Source: Petaurus breviceps papuanus
Lineage: Eukaryota; Chordata; Mammalia; Diprotodontia; Petauridae
DNA: 64,000 nt
Assembly: GCA_028583685.1 (NCBI GenBank)
Contig: JAMXIF010001253.1
Coordinates: forward strand, 79,310,219 to 79,374,218
Reading direction: 5' to 3'
Within the stretch, counting starts at the first letter, position 1. The number at the start of each line of letters is the position of its first letter. Shown here one piece after another: positions 1 to 9,610 of the stretch. The position numbers and the translations under genes were made by a program. The notes beneath the pieces were generated by a model that worked only from the letters and a program-made list of their open reading frames with translations, did no database searches and had not been told where the DNA came from.

Positions 1-800
1 AAATAAAAAGGAAGAAAAATAAAGTGAAAAAAGTGTGCTTTTATCTGCACTCTGAGTTCATAGATTTTTCTCTCTCAAGGTGGATAGTATTTTTCATCAT
101 GTGTCCTTTGGAATTGTCTTAGAACATTGTATTGATTAGAGTGACTAACTCTTTTGTGGTTGCTAATCGTGCAGTATTGCTGTTACTGTGTCAATGAATC
201 TCTGGTTCTGATCACTTTGTTTTGTACCAGTTCATATAGGTCTTCCCAGGTTCTTCTGAAATGATCTCCTCTGTCATGTCTTATAGCACAGTAGTATTCC
301 ATCACAATCATATACCACAAAATTTTCAGCCAATTCTCAATTAATAGGCATCCCCTCCATTTCTAATTCTTTGCCACCACAAAAAGAGTTGCTGCAAATA
401 TGTTTGTACATATAGGTTTTCTTCCATTTTTCTTGGATCTCTTCGGGATACAGACCTAATGGTAGTATTGCTTGGGTCGAAATTTATGTAAAATTTTATA
501 GCCCTTTGGGTATAGTTCCCAGTTGTTCTCCAGTATGGTCAGACCAGTTCACAATTCTACCAACAGTACATTAACATACCTGTTTTTCATTATCCTCTCC
601 AGCATTTGTCATTTTCCTTTTCTGTAATGTTAGCCAATCTGATAGGTGTGAGGTGGTACCTCAGAGTTGTTGTAATTCACATAACTATAATCAATAGTGA
701 TTTAGAACATTTTTCCATATGACTATTTTATAGTTTTGATTTTATTTTTCAGAAAACTGCCTGTTCATATCCTTTGACCACTCACTTATCAATTGGTGAA
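1..800 (-). mobile_element. L1 LINE, 3' end fragment (marsupial type)
   Basis: Read on the minus strand this is the downstream end of an L1. The plus strand shows the typical antisense text of the marsupial L1 3' region: a stretch about a cDNA-like 'cacaaaaagagttgctgc' motif near 378 and 'gataggtgtgaggtggtacc' near 641, followed by the conserved block ending near 'caattggtgaat' at 792. The element runs out of the window on the left, so its poly(A) end is not seen. No open reading frame remains. The family call comes from remembered L1 consensus, not from a search. Confidence 0.8.
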
Positions 801-889
801 TATTAAGCCTCAGATTTTCTCTGAATACCTTTCTTTGATTTCTTGAACTTTCTAACAAATCCACCGGATATTTCCTCAACAGAGCCCAC

Positions 890-2106
890 TGTAAAGCCAT
901 GCAAAAGCAGCTTTTCAGAGGACTGCTGCTGTGAACAGCTTTGGTTCTGATTACACAGTATAGTGAACTCTCCATTTATTCAGTAACAAACTAAGTCAAA
1001 ACATTCATAGAAAATCAAAATATAGCATTTACCATCTTATGGCATAACAATTTATCACTAAAATGGCAAGTAGTTTTCACCAAAGTGGTCACATAGTTTT
1101 AAACAAAAGATAACATTCATTTAGTAACACAGTCATTTAGTAAGTCCTTAATTCAGTCATCCTTAAGGAGGCAAGCTTCCTTAATTGACACAAAGTACAA
1201 AGGTTTCAAAGTCCTCCATCCCTGGGTCTCATGGTCTTAATCTCTTAAAAAGCACTTTCTTCTTAATTGGAGAAGTCCTTAACTTAATCATCTAAATATA
1301 AAGGTCAGAGTTTTCCACCTGTAGGCCACAGTAAGTCATGATTTTCTTAGTTTGCATTAAATACCCAAGGAGAGGTCTGTTTATCTTGACCTGAGGCAGG
1401 TTCTCAGCTTCCATAGTCCCAGCTCCTGCCTGAATCTATACAACTGTCACCTGGGTTCAAAGGCAGGCAGCACCCAGTTCTTTGTCTAGCTCCTTGCCCA
1501 GTTCTTCATCGACTTCCTTTTCCAGTTCCCATTCCATTTTGAAGCTCACAGTGTCCAGTCAATCTCAAGTCCTTCACAGTTTCTGTTTCTGGGAAGACAA
1601 AGATTAGCAGAGCCAAAACAACATTCATGTACATTGCCAGCACTATCATCAATTCTTTTTCTGCCTGTGAAAGCAACAGGGACCCACAAACAAGGTCTGA
1701 GGAAATCAACACAAATTATTAGTATAGTCCCAGGACCTCTGAAAATGTCAGCAAGACCCTCCTCCAGGATTTCTGTAAACACACAACAAGAAAATCCTCT
1801 TTCAGGGATTCTGAACCATCAGCAAGGTCCCAGGGCTTCTGTAACAACGGCACTGCCCTCTATCCGAAGACAAATCTGACAAAGTAACATCAAAACAGAC
1901 AGTACTGGTACCACAGTCATGCTTCTTCCCAGTTCTCTCTTCTCATTTCTCAGAAGTTCTCAATTCGGTTCTCAGAAGAAATTCTCAGGAGAAGTTCTGG
2001 CACCACAAGTTTTGTTCTCCATTCTGTTGTCAATTCCTAGCAGTTCTCAGAAATTCTCAGGATCCTGGCAGTTCTCTCTCTCTCTCAGCAATTCTTGTTC
2101 CCAGCA

Positions 2107-2155
<49 letters not shown>

Positions 2156-2165
2156 NNNNNNNNNN

Positions 2166-2219
<54 letters not shown>

Positions 2220-2482
2220 CCCCTTTCTTCCCCTCTCTCCCTTTCTCCCTCTCTCCCTCTCCAGCAGTAGCTGCTCTGCTTGGGCATTTCTTTATATATG
2301 GTATTAGCTCCTCCCTGTTTTGCCTCTTCCTGTTACATCAACAAGTTCATCCCACTGTGGGATTTCCAAGTTCTAGGACTTAATATTTGCCACAATCATT
2401 AACTTGGAACAAGGTGCTAAGTACCTGTTTGATTGTAAATACAAGGGGCAGGGAAGATCTTCAAATTTCCATTACCATTACA
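890..2482 (-). mobile_element. Solo LTR of an endogenous retrovirus, about 1.6 kb
   Basis: The segment begins TGTA and ends TACA and is flanked by a perfect 5-bp direct repeat CCCAC (885-889 and 2483-2487), the hallmark of retroviral-type integration. Minus strand is the likely transcription sense: a TATA-like 'catatataaag' lies near 2291-2301 and an AATAAA near 975, about 85 bases from the 3' end. No internal gag/pol/env region is present, so this looks like a solo LTR left by recombination. It contains a long (CT)n tract with an assembly gap. The length is at the upper end for LTRs. Subfamily not identified. Confidence 0.8.
2108..2212. repeat. (CT)n microsatellite with a 10-base N gap
   Basis: An almost pure CT tract interrupted by ten N at 2156-2165. 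The Ns mark an assembly gap, so the true length of the tract is unknown. It sits within the long LTR, downstream of its TATA-like motif in the LTR's own sense. Any protein read through this tract (poly Ser-Leu or Arg-Glu) is an artefact. Confidence 0.97.
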
Positions 2483-2487
2483 CCCAC

Positions 2488-2684
2488 TTAGCTCTGTATA
2501 TTCAGAGTTAACTGTATAATCCTACTATTGACTTCCCTCCTTTGTCCTTTTGCCATTTATGTGCAGGTACACATGCTCTAAGAATCTTGGTCTTATAAAA
2601 TTAATAGTTAACTTACTTAGTGAGCATGTCCATGTCGATTCTAGTACAGGGAGAAATTTTGGGAATATATACCCAGAGGAATAT
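2488..2684. other. Unclassified spacer between LTR and half-L1
   Basis: About 200 bases, AT-rich. No repeat family or reading frame recognised. It may continue the L1 that the LTR entered, but the similarity is too weak to say. Confidence 0.4.
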
Positions 2685-4146
2685 ATAGTTTTAAAAATTT
2701 CTTAATTTAGTAATTTATTTTTCCCAGTAACATGTAAAAAAAATTAACATTTGTTCTTAAAACTTTCAGTTCCAGATTCTCTGCCTTCCTTCCTCCCCAC
2801 ACCCCCTCATTGAGAAGGCATATATAGGTTATAATCCTAGTTCCTTTGCCCTCTGGAATATCATATTCCCCGCCCTCTGATCCTTTAATGTAGAAGCTGC
2901 TAAATCTTCTGATATCCTGACTGTGACTACCATACTTGAATTTTTTTTTCTGGCTACTTACAATGTTTTCACCTTTACCTGAGAACTCTGGAATTGGTTA
3001 TAATATTTCTGGGAGATTCATTTTGGGATCTGTTTCAGGAGGTAGTCAGTGACTTCCTTCTATTTCTATTTTACCTTCTGGTTCTAGAATATTAGGACAG
3101 TTTTCCTTGATAACTTCTTGAAAGGTGATGTAAAGGCTCTTTTTTTTATCATGGTTTTTAAGTAGTCCAATAATCTTTAAATTATCTCTCCTGGATCTGT
3201 TATCCAGCTCAGTTGTTTTTCCAAGGAGATATTTCACATTATATTCTATTTTTCCCCTCATTCTTTTGGTTTTTTTCTTGATTTCTCATAAAGTTATTAG
3301 CTTATATTTGCTACATTCAAATTTTTAAGGAATCATTTTCTTCAGTGACCTTTTATACCTCCTTTTCCATATAGTCAGTTACACTTTTTAAGTAGGATTT
3401 TTTTTTCAGTGAATCTCTGGAACTCATTTTCCATTTTACCAGTTCTGTTTTTTAAGGTGTTATTTTGCTTCATATTTTTTTTTTCTCTTACCAACCTGTT
3501 GACTCTTTTTTTGATGATTTTTTTTGCATTACTCTCATCCCTCTTCCCAATTTTCCTGCCACATCTCTTACTTGATTTTCAAAATCCTTTTCATACTATT
3601 CCATGGCCTGAGACAAATTAATATTTTTCTTGAAGGCTTTATGTGTAGGAGCTTTGACTTTGTTATCTTCTTCTGAGTGTATTTTTGTTCTTCCTTGTCA
3701 CCATAGTAACATTCTGTGGTCAGATTATTTTTCTGTTGTTTGCTCAGTTTCACAGCCTATTGATTGATTGATTATTTTTGGAGAGCAATTGGGTTTAAGT
3801 GACTTGCCCAAGGTCACACGGCTATTTTTTTGTGTTAAGTGTCTTAGGTGGGAACCAAACCCAGGTTCTCCTGACTCCAGGGCTGGTGCTCTATTCACTG
3901 CACCCCTAGCCTCCCCCCTTCCCCAGCCTATTTATTACTTGGCTTTTAAACTCTTTTTAAAATTAGAACTCTGCTTCCAGGGTAGAGGGCACACTGTCCC
4001 AAACTTCAGGGGTTTTATGTAGCTGTTTTCATTGCCATTCCTAGGGATCTGTAATTTTTCAGTTCTTCCAAGGTGGTATGATCTAAGGAAAGGTGTGTTT
4101 ACTAATCTCCTGGTTTGTGCTCTGGTTTGTGAGCTACTCAGTGGCA
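2685..4146 (-). mobile_element. Old HAL1/L1-like element: 5' UTR, decayed ORF1, 3' end
   Basis: Minus-strand L1-type sequence read right to left: a 5' UTR (about 4146-3935), a SINE insertion (3766-3922), a decayed ORF1 (about 3750-2865), then directly an L1-type 3' UTR (about 2850-2690). A 71-residue open piece at 3046-3261 keeps the ORF1 RNA-binding signature NRSRRDNLKIIGLL and the following KENCPNILEPEGKIEIE, closely matching the intact ORF1 at 5492-6550. No ORF2 lies between ORF1 and the 3' UTR, as in half-L1 (HAL1) elements, although a simple internal deletion could give the same picture. Confidence 0.7.
3766..3922 (-). mobile_element. tRNA-derived SINE (WSINE1-like), minus strand
   Basis: The reverse complement shows the tRNA-type head with A-box and B-box (antisense of 'gagttcaaatcc') and the conserved 'gtcacttaaccccaattgcc'-type 3' part. 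Flanking repeats 'cagcctatt' (3753 and 3924) look like its target-site duplication. It sits inside the old half-L1, so it is younger than that element. Confidence 0.85.
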
Positions 4147-5160
4147 TATATTTTTGATTGATGAAGTATATCCTTTTAAAAAAGCTGTTAAAACAAAGAA
4201 AAGTTTATTCCAGAAGACTTTTTTTTTAAAGTAATGTTTTTCTTGTCACTTATTTAAAATTATAACCATTCCAGTCATTATACATCATGCTGAAAAAGAA
4301 AGCAGATTTTCTCTTATGGGTTGTGAATTTTTCTTTTTCTTTTTTTTTTTTTTGCCTTTTTCCTCTAAAGAAGTACAAAAGCAGTCTGTTTTTAATTAGT
4401 ACAGATGCTTGCCTAATTCAGTTCTAATTCCATGACTCACTAAACCCATATTGAATTATTTGTTAGATAATATGAAACTATGCAAAAAAGCTTGTTCAGT
4501 CATACACAGATTCCTTTTTCCCTTCCTGAATGATGTGGCCACTGTTATGTTTTGGTGTGTAAAGAAATAAGGTGATCATGTTGATTTTAGGCGTTTATGT
4601 TGTATATTCCTAGGATCACCAAGAGTTTGCCCAACCCCTTAACAAGACTGAATAGTTTTGAAAATAAATGAGTTATAATGCAGCCTATTAGAGAGAATTC
4701 TTCATATCCTATTCTATAGTCTCTTTCTTGTACTCTGTTCCAGTGGAGGAATGATGCCATGTGACATTAGCCATGGGGAATTCATTGATGGTAATGGATT
4801 TATTGTGAGATTGAATGAAGTCCAATTCCGTGTTTCATGAATGACCACATTTCTTGTTTGTTTGTTTTTTTTAAGTTATACTGAGGATGTTCTTCTTCCC
4901 ACCCTCACCAATAAAGCTCATAAGATGCTATCTTGATAAATTTGCAATGCAAATTAATTTTCAGATTGTTTTTCCCCCCCACAAAGCAATTATGTTTACC
5001 AGAATCTCAGATAAATTAATTTATTTGCTGCATTATATGTTTATTTGATTTTTGTGGAACTGATATTTAGTGGAAAGAGTTAAGTCTTGGATAAATAGCT
5101 TGAGGCTCTCCTACATTAAAGGACAGTGATAAGAAGCACAATTTAAAATGAAAACTTAAA
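4147..5160. other. Unclassified AT-rich interval
   Basis: About 1 kb with T-runs (for example 4340-4353) and no recognised repeat, exon or long reading frame. It is the target region into which the HAL1-like element at 5162 inserted. Confidence 0.5.
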
Positions 5161-5167
5161 GAGACAG

Positions 5168-5212
5168 TGTGGGGGGGGAGGGGCGGTGTTGGAGGTGTGG
5201 GGGGGGGAGGGG
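5168..5212 (+). promoter_or_regulatory. G-rich tandem repeat at the start of the HAL1-like 5' UTR
   Basis: Two back-to-back copies of a unit of the form GTG(G)8AGGGGC separated by about 12 bases. Runs of eight or more G close together can form a G-quadruplex. L1-type 5' UTRs carry an internal promoter, so a role in expression is possible but is inference. Confidence 0.4.
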
Positions 5213-5491
5213 CAGCCTCAGCTCCTGGCCTGCAGAGTGTAGGGGGACCAAGCACCAGTCTGAGGGGTCATCGCTCTTGCTTTATCCTGCTTGGATCTGG
5301 ATTGCAGTCTAGGGTGGAGGTCCTGGGGTGTGTGTCCAGCTTGCCAGAGCGTGTGGAGACCTCAGAGAGGGCACCCATCTAATACCTCCGGCAGCTGAGA
5401 AAACCCCAGCGTTTGGGACAAAAACTCCCCTGCCTGGTGGCAGAGTCCTACTGTAGCAAAAAGGCCAAAAGTCAAATCATTGAGTGGCAAA

Positions 5492-6550
5492 ATGAGCAGG
5501 CAAAGGAAACAAAGCAGACAGAAGATTCCAACATTACACTCCTATTTTGGGGATAAGAAGGAGCAAGGCATGGAACAGGAGGAAATCAGTGAAGTCAGAA
5601 CTCCTGCACCAAAAGCTTCAAAGGAAAATACAAGCTGGTTACAGGCCATAGAGGACCTTAAGAAGCAGATAAGAGAAGTGGAGGAAAAATTGGGAAGAGA
5701 AATGAGAACAATGCAAGAAAATTATGAAATGAGAGTCAACAGCCTGACTGAAGAAAATAATACCTTAAAAAACAGACTGACTCAAATGGCAAAGGAGGCT
5801 CAAAAAGGCAATGAGAAGAATGCCTTAAAAAGCCGAATTTGCCAGATGGAAAAAGAATCTCAAAAGCTCACTGAGGAGAATCATTGCTTCAGAATTAGAT
5901 TGGAGCAAATGGAAGCTAATGACTTTATGAGAAATCAAGATGCTGTTAAACAGATCCAAACAAATGAAAGAATAGAAGGCAATGTGAAATATCTCATGGG
6001 AAAAACCACTGACCTGGAAAATAGATCCAGGAGAGATAATTTAAAAATTATTGGACTGCCTGAGAGCCATGACCAAAGTAAGAGCCTGGAAAGCATCCTC
6101 CAGGAAGTTCTCAAAGAAAACTGCCCTGATGTTTTAGAACGAGAGGGCAAAATAGAGGTTGAAAGAATCCACCTATCACCTCCTGAAAAAGATCCCAAAA
6201 AGAAAACTCCTAGGAATATTATAGCCAGGTTCCAGAATTCCCAGATTAAGGAGAGAATATTACAAGCAGCCAGGAAGAAACAATTTGAATATTGTGGAAA
6301 CACAATCAGGATAACTCAGGATCTGGCAGCTTCTACACTGAGGGATCGAAGGGCTTGGAATATGATATTCCGGAGGTCAAGGGAGCTGGGATTAAAACCA
6401 AGAGTCACCTACCCAGCAAAACTGAGTATCATGTTTCAGGGGAAAATATGGTCATTCAGTGGAATACAGGACTTTCAAGCATTCTTGCTGAAAAAACCAG
6501 AGTTGAATAGAAAATTTGACATTCAGATACAAGAAGCAAGAGAAGCATGA
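5492..6550 (+). CDS. L1/HAL1 ORF1 protein (RNA-binding, nucleic-acid chaperone type)
   Basis: An uninterrupted frame of 352 codons from the first ATG (5492); an upstream in-frame TTG at 5480 would add four residues. Family knowledge: L1 ORF1p forms trimers through a coiled coil and binds its own RNA with an RRM domain and a C-terminal domain, making a cytoplasmic RNP. Numbered from the TTG, the sequence shows a basic N-terminus (1-20), a coiled coil of about residues 52-165 with repeated TLKNRLTQM / ALKSRICQM / FRIRLEQM units, the RRM start RSRRDNLKIIGLPE (182-195), and the C-terminal hallmarks TPRNIIARF (243-251) and RVTYPAKLSIMFQGKI (308-323). All domains are present with no stop or frameshift, unusual beside the decayed LINEs around it. 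Whether it is expressed cannot be told. Not a host gene in my reading. Confidence 0.85.
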   Translation: MSRQRKQSRQKIPTLHSYFGDKKEQGMEQEEISEVRTPAPKASKENTSWLQAIEDLKKQIREVEEKLGREMRTMQENYEMRVNSLTEENNTLKNRLTQMAKEAQKGNEKNALKSRICQMEKESQKLTEENHCFRIRLEQMEANDFMRNQDAVKQIQTNERIEGNVKYLMGKTTDLENRSRRDNLKIIGLPESHDQSKSLESILQEVLKENCPDVLEREGKIEVERIHLSPPEKDPKKKTPRNIIARFQNSQIKERILQAARKKQFEYCGNTIRITQDLAASTLRDRRAWNMIFRRSRELGLKPRVTYPAKLSIMFQGKIWSFSGIQDFQAFLLKKPELNRKFDIQIQEAREA

Positions 6551-6601
6551 GAAGGTAAACAGGGAAAAGAAATCATAAGGAACTTATCAAAGTTGGAACT
6601 A

Positions 6602-6731
6602 TTTTTTTTTTTTTTGGAGCAATCGGGGTTGAGTGGCTTGCTTGGGGTTGCACGGCCAGTTGTTGTTTCTGGGTGTGGTGCTGGGTGTCTGGGCCCGGAT
6701 TTGAAGCTCTTGCTTGCTGAGCCACCTGGCC
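6602..6731 (-). mobile_element. tRNA-derived SINE (second subfamily), minus strand
   Basis: Begins with a T-run (antisense poly(A)) and continues with the SINE 3' part 'ggttgagtggcttgc', ending at the head 'gagccacctgg'. Flanked by near-identical 'caaagttggaacta' (6588) and 'caaagttgaacta' (6732), a target-site duplication with one difference. It disrupts the 3' region of the HAL1-like element, so it arrived later. The 'ctgggtgtggtgctgggtgt' block marks a subfamily shared with copies at 16276, 40904 and 56979. Confidence 0.85.
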
Positions 6732-6816
6732 AAAGTTGAACTATTAACATTCCTACATGGAAAAACAATAATTGTAACTTATGAAACTTTTCTCAGTAGT
6801 CGAAGGGTTTAGAAAT

Positions 6817-6862
6817 ATATCTATATCTATATCTCTCTCTCTATATATATTATATATCTCTT
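6817..6862. repeat. (TA/TC)n simple repeat
   Basis: Runs of 'atatct' followed by 'ctctct' and 'tatata' inside the 3' region of the HAL1-like element. Confidence 0.9.
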
Positions 6863-7492
6863 TATATGAGGGTATGTGGGCATATGAATACATATGTGAA
6901 TGTGTGTATATATGTTTACAGGTATACATAGATAGAGGGAACGGGACCAATTTAACAGGAAGGGATGATACTTAAAAGGTGAAATTAAGGGGTGAGAGGA
7001 ATATAATGAGAGGAGTTGGGGAGAGACAGAGTGGGGCAACTATCTCATACAGAAGAGGCAAGGGAAAATGGTTACAATGGAGGGGAAGAATAGGAAGGCA
7101 AAAGGGAATGGGTCAGCCTTATTCCTATTGAATCTGGCTTGAGGAGGGAGGGAAATACACACCAAATAGGGGATCTCACCCTCCAGGAGAATAGGGGGGG
7201 AAGGGTATGTAAGGGGGGATGATGGAAGGGAGGGCAGGCTGGGTGGGAGGGAAGTTGGAAGCACCCACTTTTGAAAAGGGACAGGATCAAAGTAGAGAAT
7301 AGAACAAGTGGGATGTGGGATAGGAGGGAGGGAAATATAGTCAGTCTTCTACAATACATCTACTATGTTATTGTTTTGCATTAGCCGCACGTGTACAACC
7401 TATACTGAACTGCTTGTCTCCCCAGTGGGGGTGGGTGGCGTGGGTGGGGGGGGAGGGAATGAATCTGGAATTGAAAGTTTTAAAATTAAATA

Positions 7493-7537
7493 TTCAAATA
7501 TATGTGTATATATATATACATATATATATATATATAA
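7493..7537. repeat. (TA)n tail repeat of the HAL1-like element
   Basis: AT-alternating tract next to the presumed 3' end of the half-LINE; probably grew from the A/T-rich tail. Confidence 0.85.
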
Positions 7538-7545
7538 AACAAAAT

Positions 7546-8877
7546 AAACAAAGCATTATTACATTAATGACATTGTGGAAAGGAATAATACAAATTTTAT
7601 ATCCTGGGGAAATTTTGGATTAGCTGTGAGAGTATTTTTGAAGTAGCCACTAAAACTACTCTAAAAAAGGTTAATTCCTGAGTATTTGTTTTGCAATTAG
7701 TCACAACTTTATCTCACTTTTTTTCTTTGCCCTTTCCCAATTGGGATAATTCTGAATATTGAATTTTCCCTTGCTTCCTTGCTTAGAGGCTCACACTAGT
7801 TTGTTTAAATAAGAAACTCAAAGTGATACAAAACATAGTTGTGTGCAAATTAATCCAGGCAAAGTAAAATATTTAAATGTATTGACTTGTTCAATAAACA
7901 CACAGTCTTTTATATCTTAAAAATAAATTTTAATGCACATATATCATTTTTTTTATACAATTATCTTACCTAATATGGGTTTTAGTTCACAAGATTTTGG
8001 CATGTATTATTTAATTCATCATCAGACCAGACTTTTTATCACTCTGGATATTATGTACCTTAGACAAATGGTCCATTTTTTTCAAATCTAGCTTAGATTA
8101 TATGTCATAAGTTTTGGATGGGGTTTAAATTGGACACATTCCCAGAACATTGATGGATGCTAATCTCCAATTCATGGAAAAATATCTTAACCTTTAGTTA
8201 TATACTGGCATAGTATAAGGTTACTTTGCAGTATTCTATCTCCTTTAGGGAATTTCTGTAACTTGGAAAGAATTCTGCTTTTCAATATATCAGTATATTT
8301 ATTAGAATTCATTATTCTTTCTAAAGGAGAAAAAACTTCAAATCCTACTTGGAAGTAAAAAAAAAACCAAATACCCAAACCATTTTTCTGAGAAAATAGT
8401 TTAGAGTCTAATTAAAATGCCCATCTATATCTTGTTGACTCATCTGAACTTCTGACAAAAATTTTGGTATACCCTTAAATGAAAAAGTTGAATTTCATCA
8501 GAAAAAGTTACCCTTACTAATTTTTGTTTTTACTGCTCTTTTCATTGTTCTTACAGCTTCAAAAAACTTAAACTGTGTTCTAAAGGAATCAGTAATATTG
8601 ACTTCAAAACCTTGGTTCCCTCTGAATAGCTTTGCTTATTTATCTGAGAATACATAAGGCTGTTTGCAGCAATACTTTGTTATTTCTGGATATACTTTTT
8701 AATTTTGATCGTACCTTTCTTTTTTCTTCTTCATGGCTGACCCTGATTCATTATGAGTTTGATTGATCCTTGAAACTTGTGACTTCCCAAACCTATACTC
8801 ACTGAATTTCTCACATATTTTCCTCTTCTCTCTGACATTGACACCACTCTGGTGCAGGTCTGAATCACTTCACCCTT
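7546..8877. other. Unclassified interval
   Basis: About 1.3 kb of AT-rich DNA with no repeat family or convincing reading frame recognised. Flanking DNA of the half-LINE insertion. Confidence 0.5.
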
Positions 8878-8892
8878 AGATGATGGTGATGG

Positions 8893-8923
<31 letters not shown>

Positions 8924-8928
8924 GATGA
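8878..8928. repeat. (GAT)n microsatellite
   Basis: Fifteen or so GAT/GGT triplets, mostly pure GAT, directly abutting the head of the following MIR. Confidence 0.95.
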
Positions 8929-9105
8929 CAGCTAGGTGATACAGTGGATAGAGCAAATGGATTCAGGAAGACCTGAGTTAAAATCTGAACTCAGACACTT
9001 ATTAGCTATATGAACTTGAACAAGTCACTTTATCTGTTTGCCTCAGTTTCTTAATCTTAATGGAGTAAACTTTTATATAGTGTTGCTAAGAATAACTCTG
9101 ATGAG
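8929..9105 (+). mobile_element. MIR-type CORE-SINE
   Basis: tRNA-like head 'acagctaggtgatacagtgg', B-box region 'gagttaaaatctgaactc', then 'aagtcactttatctgtttgc' and a weak CORE remnant ('gtgttgctaagaataactct') before the RTE. Diverged, hence old. Confidence 0.75.
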
Positions 9106-9520
9106 CTAACCATATTGTTCAAATGTCAGACATACACTTGCCCAAAAGACATGGATCACTCACATGATGGTCACAAAAAGCAATGCAAGGATACTCTCAA
9201 GTTCTCTTTTAAGAAGTTTGGAATTACTTTTATGACATGGGAGACACTAGCACAGGACCACTTAGCATGGCGTGCCCTCATCAGAGAAAGTGTTGTGCTC
9301 TATGAGGAAAGCAGAATAGAAGTAGCTCCAGTGAAACGCAAGATGCACAGATTTAGAGAATCCACCCCAAATATTTACATGGACTATCTGTGTCAGACCT
9401 GTGGTAGAGCATTCAAAGCTTCTATTGATTTGATCAGCCACAGTCAGATATACTGTGACTTGACTCTAACTCTCATATCATCTTGGTCCTCTTTGATAAC
9501 AAAAGACAACAACCAACCAA
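9106..9520 (+). mobile_element. RTE LINE, 3' terminal fragment
   Basis: 5'-truncated copy containing only the C-terminal part of the RTE polyprotein and the 3' tail. The frame open from 9115 to 9531 reads KDTLKFSFKKFGI, then WETLAQDHLAWRALI, then a cysteine-rich end CQTCGRAFKASIDLISH, which is the zinc-finger-like C-terminus typical of vertebrate RTE-type proteins. It ends in an AAC-rich tail 'acaacaaccaacc'. Homologous to the 3' ends of the copies at 23631 and 37571. The frame has stayed open by chance or short age; there is no start codon of its own. Confidence 0.8.
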
Positions 9521-9610
9521 ATGCCTGCTGAGTACCAGACACTATGTTAAGCACTTTTTACAAATTTTATCTCATTTGATTGAGGAATTCTTGACACTTT
9601 AAATATTAAA
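9521..9610 (-). mobile_element. MIR or L2 3'-end fragment
   Basis: 'gtaccagacactatgttaag' followed by 'ttttatctcatttgattgag' is the antisense text of an old MIR/L2 3' portion. Short and diverged. Confidence 0.55.

Larger units (their letters stand above)
5162..7545 (+). mobile_element. HAL1-like half-LINE with intact ORF1
   Basis: A non-LTR element of about 2.4 kb. It starts with a G-rich 5' UTR (5162-5491), carries one open L1-type ORF1 (5492-6550), then about 1 kb of purine-rich 3' region (6551-7500) with no trace of an ORF2 endonuclease or reverse transcriptase, and ends in an AT-rich tail with (TA)n at 7500-7537. A SINE has entered the 3' region at 6602-6731. ORF1-only L1 derivatives are known as HAL1 and depend on an L1 ORF2 protein supplied in trans. 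A clear target-site duplication was not found, so both borders are approximate. Confidence 0.75.

Noticed and set aside
1919-2383. 154-codon frame rich in Ser and Leu
   Set aside because: It is a read-through of the (CT)n tract and the N gap in the long LTR; low-complexity artefact.
5935-6303. 122-codon frame on the minus strand
   Set aside because: Antisense shadow of the ORF1 coding sequence at 5492-6550.
7040-7359. Pro/Ser-rich minus-strand frames
   Set aside because: Antisense of the purine-rich 3' region of the half-LINE; composition explains them.
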